From assembly GCA_963781285.1 (NCBI GenBank), contig CAWAFI010000002.1, forward strand, positions 45,040 through 109,039: a stretch of DNA of 64,000 bases, in the 5' to 3' direction. Every line of letters starts with the position of its first letter. Position 1 is the first letter of the stretch. A program made the position numbers and the translations under genes. Positions 58,875-64,000 of this stretch are shown piece after piece. The notes beneath the pieces are model-generated. The model worked only from the letters and a program-made list of their open reading frames with translations, was not told the DNA's origin and ran no database searches. This DNA comes from CAIWHR01 sp963781285 (GTDB lineage Bacteria > Pseudomonadota > Gammaproteobacteria > Burkholderiales > Casimicrobiaceae).

Positions 58875-60584
58875 CGAGGCTGTGCGGAAACGTCAAACCT
58901 GCGTGGTCGCGCCGTGTCGGCACGCTCGGAAGGGTCTGGGAGAGCCGCTACCGCGTTATGCGCGACTGCGGAGGTGACGGATTTTATCGAGGTCGTTTCG
59001 AAAGTTGCTCGGCAGATGCGCTTGGCAGCTCGTCGTGCGCGGTTTATTGCCCAGGCATAGAGGGCCTCACGCCCTCATCGCCTGCATCAGCGGTACGATG
59101 CCCAGGATCTGCATCACGCGTTTGAGGTTGTAGGCCAGCACATGGAGGCTCATCTCGGTACTGACGCGAGGCAGCCGCTTGGTTAAGAAATGCGTTGAGC
59201 CCATCCAGGCTTTGAGTGTGCCGAAAGGATGTTCGACGGTTTGCCGGCGTAGCTTCATGGCGTCGGGTTGGCGATCGAGGCGCTCCTGCATCACCTCGAG
59301 AACGGCCTCGTGCTCCCAGCGCGCGATGCGCCGGTAATCGCCCGTCGTGCATTGCGCTTTGAGTGGGCACCTGGGGCACGCTGAGGACCAGTACTTGTGC
59401 AAGGTCATGCCGTTTTCGATGGTGGTGAAGCGCTTGATCGCCCGTTGGCCCGCGGGGCAACGGTACTCATCGTCTTCGGCAATATAGACAAAGTCGCGCT
59501 TGTCGAAGCGACCGTCGGCCTTGCTGTTGGAGGTCAGCGGCTTGGGCACCAGCGGGGTCATGCCAGCCTGGTCGCAATCCAGAATCTCCGGGCCGTTGAA
59601 GTAGCCGCGATCAGCAACGACCGTCAGGTTTTCCTTTCCCGTCGCACTGCGTGCCTGCTTGGCCATCGACGCGAGTTGGGTGCGGTCATGGCCAACGTTG
59701 GTCACCTCGTGGGCGACGATCAAGTGGTGCTTAGTATCGACCGCGGTCTGCACGTTGTAGCCGACGATGCCGGTGCCGCGGCCACTGGTGGCCATCGAGC
59801 GCGCATCCGGATCGGTCAGCGAGACTTGCCCGTCGGGGGCTGCCTGCAGTTGCTGTCCAATCTGCTTCAGGTGCTCCATGTGCGCCTTGACCGTGGCGAC
59901 CCTCTCCTTGAGCCGCGACACCCTGCCTTCCGTGACCAAGGTCGGCTCCCGATCCGCGCGGTCGAGTTCGGCCAGGTAGCGGCTGATGCTCTCCTCCAGC
60001 TGCTCCATGCGCTTCTTGAGCTTATTGGGGGTGAAGTTCTTGTCGCGATTGTTGACCGCCTTGAACTTGCTGCCGTCGATCGCCACGATCGCTTCCGAGA
60101 ACAGATTGAGCCGGCGGCAGAGCACGATGAATTCGCGACAGACGCTGCGGATCGCCTTACCGTTGTCCTTGCGGAAGTCGGCGATGGTCTTGAAGTCCGG
60201 TGTCAAGCGTCCAGTCAACCACATCAGCTCAACGTTGCGCTGCGTCTCCCGCTCCAGGCGTCGACTGGACTGCAGGCGGTTGAGATACCCGTAGACGTAG
60301 ATCTTCAACAGCACCGCCGGGTGGTACGCCGGACGCCCAGTATCCGCCGGCGCCACACCGTCGAAACCAAGGCCAGTCAGATCCAGTTCGTCGATGAAGA
60401 CATCGATCACACGCACCGGGTTGTCCGCGACGACAAAGTCGTCAAGACACTCAGGCAGCAATGTCACCTGGCTTCGGTCCTCGCCTTCGACAAATCGCTT
60501 CATGCTGCCGCTCCGTAGAAATCACCTTTTCCAATATAGGCAATCTTTCCGGTTCGGCAACCTTTGTGTTTTCACACGGCCTCG
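58875..60584 (-). mobile_element. IS1182-family insertion sequence with imperfect terminal inverted repeats
   Basis: The left end CGAGGCTGTGCGGAAAC (58875-58891) matches the reverse complement of the right end CGAGGCCGTGTGAAAAC (60568-60584) at 14 of 17 bases, and weaker matching continues inward. The 1.7-kb interval holds one transposase gene on the minus strand. No clear target duplication is seen. The same end sequence recurs in a 164-bp element at the end of the window. Confidence 0.75.
59067..60503 (-). CDS. IS1182-family transposase
   Basis: A 478-residue DDE transposase (DUF772/Tnp_IS1182 type). MKRFVEGEDRSQVTLLPECL and LLKIYVYGYLNRLQSSRRLE form the N-terminal DNA-binding region. The catalytic triad is likely Asp143 (AIDGSKFKAVNN), Asp298 (VVADRGYFNGPE) and Glu424 (QTVEHPFGTLKAWMG). 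A zinc-ribbon-like cluster (YRCPAGQ, SACPRCPLKAQC) precedes the last motif. The frame is intact and full length, so the element may be active. Confidence 0.92.
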   Translation of the reverse strand: MKRFVEGEDRSQVTLLPECLDDFVVADNPVRVIDVFIDELDLTGLGFDGVAPADTGRPAYHPAVLLKIYVYGYLNRLQSSRRLERETQRNVELMWLTGRLTPDFKTIADFRKDNGKAIRSVCREFIVLCRRLNLFSEAIVAIDGSKFKAVNNRDKNFTPNKLKKRMEQLEESISRYLAELDRADREPTLVTEGRVSRLKERVATVKAHMEHLKQIGQQLQAAPDGQVSLTDPDARSMATSGRGTGIVGYNVQTAVDTKHHLIVAHEVTNVGHDRTQLASMAKQARSATGKENLTVVADRGYFNGPEILDCDQAGMTPLVPKPLTSNSKADGRFDKRDFVYIAEDDEYRCPAGQRAIKRFTTIENGMTLHKYWSSACPRCPLKAQCTTGDYRRIARWEHEAVLEVMQERLDRQPDAMKLRRQTVEHPFGTLKAWMGSTHFLTKRLPRVSTEMSLHVLAYNLKRVMQILGIVPLMQAMRA

Positions 60585-60674
60585 ACCCTCACCCGACGGT
60601 CACGGGGATTTCTTGAGCGTCTGCAATGCCGCGACTGCGGCCGTTCAGGCGCGGCTCATCAATGGGCGAGTTCG

Positions 60675-61554
60675 GTAGAGTAGAGATGTGGCGCGGTGGC
60701 AGTAGGTTCGGTTTGTCTGTTGCCGCCCCTTTCGTCTGGCGGTGCCCAAGTAGCCTTGCCGTAGCTCCGTTTCCACATCCCCCTCATCGAACCGGACAGG
60801 CAGATTTCCCGCATCCGGCTCTCGGACAAGACATCATGCTTTCGCCCACGGAAAGTCGCGGGTGCCGAGGTCGATAGTAAGACAGCCGAGTGCGCGTTCC
60901 CAGCTCCATCGATCAGGACAATAGCCCGCAACTACCTGCGCCGCCCGTCTCCGACCGGCGGGTTTCTCGAACCCCGTTCGAGTTCTCCCTTCGCTTCCAC
61001 ATGGTATGCAGTTCGCAACTCCTGAAGGCTCTCGAGTTTCGTAGGGTTGCCCCAATCTCGTCTCCCTCGTCGCTTCCTGCATCCGCCTTGAACCAAGGCT
61101 CCTTTCCTCCATCGGCATTACCCGACTTCATCAGTACTACGAGCCTCTCCGCCACCCCGCCACGCCCGAACTGTCCCTCACGGGCTTTCGGTTGATCGTG
61201 CGCTCGACCACATAGCTGGGTTTCCCGTGTTGCGCGCGCTTTCCTTGTGTACATGCTGTCGCCACTACCCCGGCGCAGCGACCGGGCTTACTGCTTCGCT
61301 CATTCACCCAGTCGTGTCAGCCTTCCCCGATATGGCTGTCGGGTCGGCCTGCGCATCGACCTTTTCGAGGCTTGCTCAGCGTTCACTCGCGTTACGGCCT
61401 GCACACTCGCGCTGTCACCGTATTTCGTGACACGCTTACCCGAAGGCTTCAGCCATTTCGTCACCCCCATGACTGCTCCGGTGCTTCCGGCTGGAGCGGT
61501 TGCCGGGTGGGGCTTGCACCCACTGGAAAAGCGCCGCCTTATCACGGCGCACAC
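60675..61554 (-). ncRNA. ORF-less group II intron, left arm
   Basis: Starts GTGTGCGCC at 61554 (minus strand) and ends CTCTAC at 60675. Domain V is the 33-nt hairpin at 60789-60821, opening GAGCCGGATGCGGG and closing GTCCGGTTC, which form an 8-bp lower stem with a 2-nt bulge. GATGTGG after domain V pairs with CCACATC near the 3' end, a domain VI-like stem. The conserved GTACACAAGGAAAGCGCGCG segment of this intron family lies in domain I. No reverse transcriptase/maturase gene is present; about 880 nt is the size of a bare ribozyme. It would need a maturase supplied in trans. Confidence 0.75.
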
Positions 61555-61707
61555 CCGAAGCAGACGTTCGCTCGCGTTGGGGTTAACTCGCAACCTTCGC
61601 CTAAGGGGTTGCGAGTCGCCTCGATTGGGGAGTAGCGCGAGAGGGGTGGGGACTACCAGGGCCCCTTGGCGCCACCTAGCTAGCCTCTCGCTAAGGCCTC
61701 GATGCCG

Positions 61708-61759
61708 TGGCGCGCCCTGTAGGATTTGAACACCCACGACCCCCAGTTCGTAGCCAGTC
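61708..61759 (-). pseudogene. tRNA-Arg(ACG)-like 3' half, left arm
   Basis: Reading on the minus strand, GACTGGCTACGAACTGG is an anticodon-arm segment with ACG, followed by GTTCAAATCCTACAGGGCGC and GCCA at the end. The match is to the 3' half of tRNA-Arg(ACG); the 5' half is absent and the stems are imperfect. It is a remnant, not a functional gene. Confidence 0.5.
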
Positions 61760-61904
61760 GGCGCGGGAGCGAACCCGCGCCGGCGAGCTTTCGGGGCCCT
61801 CTCTCAAAGTCAGCGTCCCGCCCCGCGATCCATGCAGCAGCGGCGTACCGAAGCAAGGTGGCCACCCGGCTGACGTCGACGGCCTTAGTAGAGGCGCGAC
61901 GCGT

Positions 61905-62226
61905 TCACCCGGGAGACGCCCCCTGAGTCGCGGTGTAGACCGCGTAGAGCGACGGCTCGCGACCGATGAATAGCCGGTTGCGCTCGGGACCACCGAAGGT
62001 GACGTTGCCACATATCTCGGGCAGCCGGAGACCGACCGAGCAGCTTGCCGCGGGACGATTCACACTGTGACTCCGCGGGCGCCATGCGCGGCCGGCATTG
62101 CTTGCGCACCAGAGATTACCGAAAACATCGGCGCGGAAGCCGTCGGGGCCGGATCTCGGTCCATCGACCATGCAGTCGGTGAACACTTTCTGGTTGGCAG
62201 ACAGCTCGTCATCCGATCCGACATCG
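61905..62226 (-). pseudogene. SMP-30/gluconolactonase C-terminal fragment, left arm
   Basis: The minus-strand copy of the fragment at 62236-62554. FTDCMVDG, GPDGFRADVFGNLWCASNAG and LPEICGNVTFGGPERNRLF are present, but the middle block (VGYSGVTVWSPAGKLLGRI in the other arm) is scrambled by compensating indels. It lacks the N-terminal two-thirds of a normal SMP-30 protein. Confidence 0.7.
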
Positions 62227-62235
62227 TCACGTGCT

Positions 62236-62554
62236 CGATGTCGGATCGGATAACAAGCTGTCCAACCAGAAAGTGTTCACCGACTGCATGGTCGATGGCG
62301 TGAAATGCGGCCCCGACGGCTTCCGCGCCGATGTTTTCGGTAATCTCTGGTGCGCAAGCAATGCCGGCCGCGCGGTCGGCTACAGCGGAGTCACAGTGTG
62401 GAGCCCAGCGGGCAAGCTGCTCGGTCGGATTCGGCTGCCCGAGATATGTGGCAACGTCACCTTCGGTGGTCCCAAGCGCAACCGGCTATTCATGGTCGCA
62501 AGCCAGTCGCTCGACGCGGTCTACACCGCGACTCAGGGGGCGTCTCCCGGGTGA
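62236..62554 (+). pseudogene. SMP-30/gluconolactonase/LRE-like C-terminal fragment, right arm
   Basis: About 105 residues in an unbroken frame from DNKLSNQKVFTDCMVDG to TQGASPG and a stop. DGFRADVFGNLWCASNAG, GVTVWSPAGKLLGRIRLPEI and CGNVTFGGPKRNRLFMVASQ are the last blades of the six-bladed SMP-30 propeller, including a metal-site Asp. The normal protein has about 300 residues; the upstream part is missing where the two arms meet. The breakpoint of the inverted duplication therefore lies inside this gene. Confidence 0.75.
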
Positions 62555-62715
62555 ACGCGTCGCGCCTCTCTTAAGGCCGTCGACGTCAGCCGGGTGGCTT
62601 CGCAACGGACGTCTCTGTTGCTTCGGTACGCCGTCTGCGTGGAGACGCGGGGCGGGACGCTGACTTAGAGAGAGAGGGCCCCGAAAGCTCGCCGGCGCGG
62701 GTTCGCTCCCGCGCC

Positions 62716-62766
62716 GACTGGCTACGAACTGGGCTGTGGTAGGTTCAAATCCTGCCGGGCGCGCCA
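62716..62766 (+). pseudogene. tRNA-Arg(ACG)-like 3' half, right arm
   Basis: GACTGGCTACGAACTGG followed by GGTTCAAATCCTGCCGGGCG and CGCCA matches the anticodon arm to CCA end of tRNA-Arg(ACG). No 5' half precedes it; instead there is a hairpin GGCGCGGG-TTCG-CTCCCGCGCC. It mirrors the left-arm copy. Confidence 0.5.
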
Positions 62767-62920
62767 CAGCATCGAGGCCTTAGCTAGAGGACAGCTAGGC
62801 GAGCGCCAAGGGGCCTTGGTAGTCCCCGGGCCCCTTCTCGCGCTACTCAATCGAGGCGACTCGCAACCCCTTAGGCGAAGGTTGCGAGTTAACCCCAACG
62901 CGAGCGAACGTCAGCTTCGG

Positions 62921-63791
62921 GTGTGCGCCGTGACAAGGCGGCGCTTTCCAGTGGCGCAAGCCCCGCCCGGCAACCGCTCCAGCCGGAAGCAACGGAGCAG
63001 CTAGGGAGGTGACGAACTGGCTGAAGCCTTCGGATAGCGTGTCACGAATACGGTGACAGCGCGAGTGTGCAGGCCGTAACGCGAGTGAACGCCTAGAAAG
63101 CCTCGAAAACGCTGATGCGCAGGCCGACCTGTCAACCCTTACGGGGAAGGCTGACACGGCGGGGGTTGGATGAAGCGAGTAAGGCCCCCATCGCGGCGCC
63201 GGGGTAGTGGCGACAGCATGTACACAAGGAAAGCGCGCGCAACAATGGAAGCCTTATGGCGTGGTCGGTCGTGACGACGAACCTGAGGCGGTGACGGTCA
63301 GAGAGGGCGCTATCGGGTGGCGGAGAGGTTCGCAGTACCGACGAAGCCGGGTAACGCCGGCGGAGGGAAGGGACCTCAGTTCAAGGCTGACGTTGCAAGT
63401 GGTGAAGCGCGGAGATTGGGGCAACCCTGGAAAAGTCCGCCAAGGCACGAGAGCCGCGGCCGGCGTCACATGCTGAAGTGAAGGAAGGACTCGGGCCTTG
63501 TTCCGGGGAGCGGATGTCGGCCCAGGTGGTCGCATCGGCGGTTGTGACTGTCGGCCGGAGAATCGCAAGCAAGGGACACCGGCCCCTGCCGTTGCTCGGT
63601 CAAGCAGAGCGCGACCTTTCGTGGCGAAAGCATGCGTCCGTCCGAGAGCCGGATGCGGGGGAACTGCACGTCCGGTTCGATGAGCGGGATGTGGAATCGG
63701 AGCTACGGCGAGGTTATCGGGCACCGCCAGACGAAAGGGGTGGCAACAGACAAACCGGACCGACTGCGACGGCGCCAGATCTCGACTCTAC
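62921..63791 (+). ncRNA. ORF-less group II intron, right arm
   Basis: Starts GTGTGCGCCGTGAC and ends CTCTAC at 63791. Domain V is the 33-nt hairpin at 63646-63678: an 8-bp lower stem (GAGCCGGA/TCCGGTTC), a 2-nt CG bulge, and an upper stem TGCGG/CTGCA with a purine-rich loop. The domain I segments GTCACGAATACGGTGACAGC and GTACACAAGGAAAGCGCGCG are shared with the left intron. There is no reverse transcriptase gene in domain IV. The 3' end abuts the terminal repeat of a miniature IS1182-like element, which may be the exon at insertion. Confidence 0.78.
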
Positions 63792-63954
63792 CGAGACTGT
63801 GTGAAAACTCGGAAAAGCCATGGACTGAGCGATTCTTTTCCCACTGACGCGCGAGTTTCCTCTCCCTCCGCATCCACTCGTGAATCGAAAACCGCCGGTT
63901 CGATGCGCTTTCCCCACTTACGAAAAGCGTGCTTGCGTTTTCACACAGCCTCGG
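63791..63954. mobile_element. 164-bp miniature element with IS1182-like terminal repeats
   Basis: CCGAGACTGTGTGAAAAC (63791-63808) and the reverse complement of 63937-63954 (CCGAGGCTGTGTGAAAAC) match at 17 of 18 bases. Both resemble the ends of the IS1182-type element at 58875-60584. The interior encodes nothing and has a small hairpin (ATCGAA-AACCGCCGG-TTCGAT). It is probably a MITE mobilised by an IS1182-family transposase. Confidence 0.65.
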
Positions 63955-64000
63955 TCGCTTCCCGCCCGTTCGCGCGGACGACAGAGTAGTGCTCCTTTCA

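Larger units (their letters stand above)
60672..63794. repeat. Imperfect inverted repeat of 3.1 kb (two arms of about 1.56 kb)
   Basis: The left arm (60672 to about 62228) reads as the reverse complement of the right arm (about 62233 to 63794). Matching is nearly perfect around the centre (GATGTCGGATCGGAT on both sides) and through the SMP-30 and tRNA-like parts, and is looser in the intron part. Each arm contains, from the centre outward, an SMP-30 C-terminal fragment, a tRNA-Arg-like 3' half, a common spacer and an ORF-less group II intron. Similarity stops just after the intron 3' ends. The arms have point and indel differences, so they are not one sequence read twice without error. Confidence 0.85.

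Noticed and set aside
58641..59060. Plus-strand frame spanning the recombinase start and the IS left end
   Set aside because: It is antisense to the recombinase at one end and crosses the IS terminal repeat at the other.
60590..63790. Short reading frames within the inverted repeat, including Arg-rich ones within the introns
   Set aside because: The introns are structured RNA. The frames match no reverse transcriptase or maturase and are not shared intact between the arms, except for the SMP-30 fragment, which is listed.

Overview
The window is G+C-rich chromosomal DNA with the codon use and gene set of a betaproteobacterium, most likely Burkholderiales or a close relative. The evidence is the rpsU-yqeY-dnaG-rpoD macromolecular-synthesis cluster with a Lys/Ala/Pro-rich sigma70 N-terminus, a tripartite-tricarboxylate (Bug) binding protein, many extracytoplasmic binding proteins, a type IV pilin, and hairpin repeats that translate as DSRLRGNDD. 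About 56 kb is dense core and metabolic sequence. The last 7-8 kb, downstream of a CAU tRNA, is an accessory region full of mobile elements.

Layout: 0.1-1.8 kb coaBC-dut (coenzyme A synthesis, dUTP hydrolysis). 1.86-2.33 kb a type IV pilin gene broken by several frame changes. 2.6-4.5 kb a PPM phosphatase/FHA signalling pair. 4.6-8.2 kb a TerC-like membrane protein, sucD, sucC and a DUF2889 gene. 8.4-11.7 kb glpK, a MarR regulator and an MFS carrier. 11.7-17.0 kb a glycerol-3-phosphate importer operon (ugpB, ugpA/ugpE read as one frame, ugpC, ugpQ), so uptake, phosphodiester cleavage and glycerol phosphorylation lie close together. 17.1-21.4 kb an RND efflux pump and adaptor. 21.6-23.4 kb a Bug receptor, a DUF423 protein and RidA. 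23.4-27.2 kb astC-astA-astB (arginine succinyltransferase pathway). 27.2-29.1 kb a metallopeptidase-like lipoprotein and an MFS exporter. 29.6-33.2 kb two tandem family-5 binding proteins. 33.2-40.5 kb glutathione peroxidase, a fused 5-oxoprolinase/hydantoinase and a divergent TRAP transporter. 40.5-46.8 kb ogt, xerD, DUF2950, DUF3300, folB, plsY and tsaD. 46.98-52.3 kb rpsU-yqeY-dnaG-rpoD. 52.4-56.3 kb a secreted protein, a Usp and a PatZ-like acetyltransferase. 56.6 kb a CAU tRNA.

The accessory end begins after the tRNA. It contains tandem direct repeats next to the tRNA, a small tyrosine recombinase, a complete IS1182-type insertion sequence, and an imperfect inverted repeat of about 3.1 kb (60.67-63.79 kb). 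Each arm carries a C-terminal fragment of an SMP-30/gluconolactonase gene, the 3' half of a tRNA-Arg(ACG)-like sequence and an ORF-less group II intron. A 164-bp miniature element with IS1182-like ends closes the window. This palindrome is the most unusual structure here.

Four protein-coding genes look disturbed by single-base changes: the pilin, astA, dnaG and the ugpA/ugpE junction. In astA, dnaG and ugpA/ugpE the simplest repair is removal of one inserted base. dnaG is essential, so at least some of these are probably sequence or assembly errors rather than real mutations; the reads would decide this.
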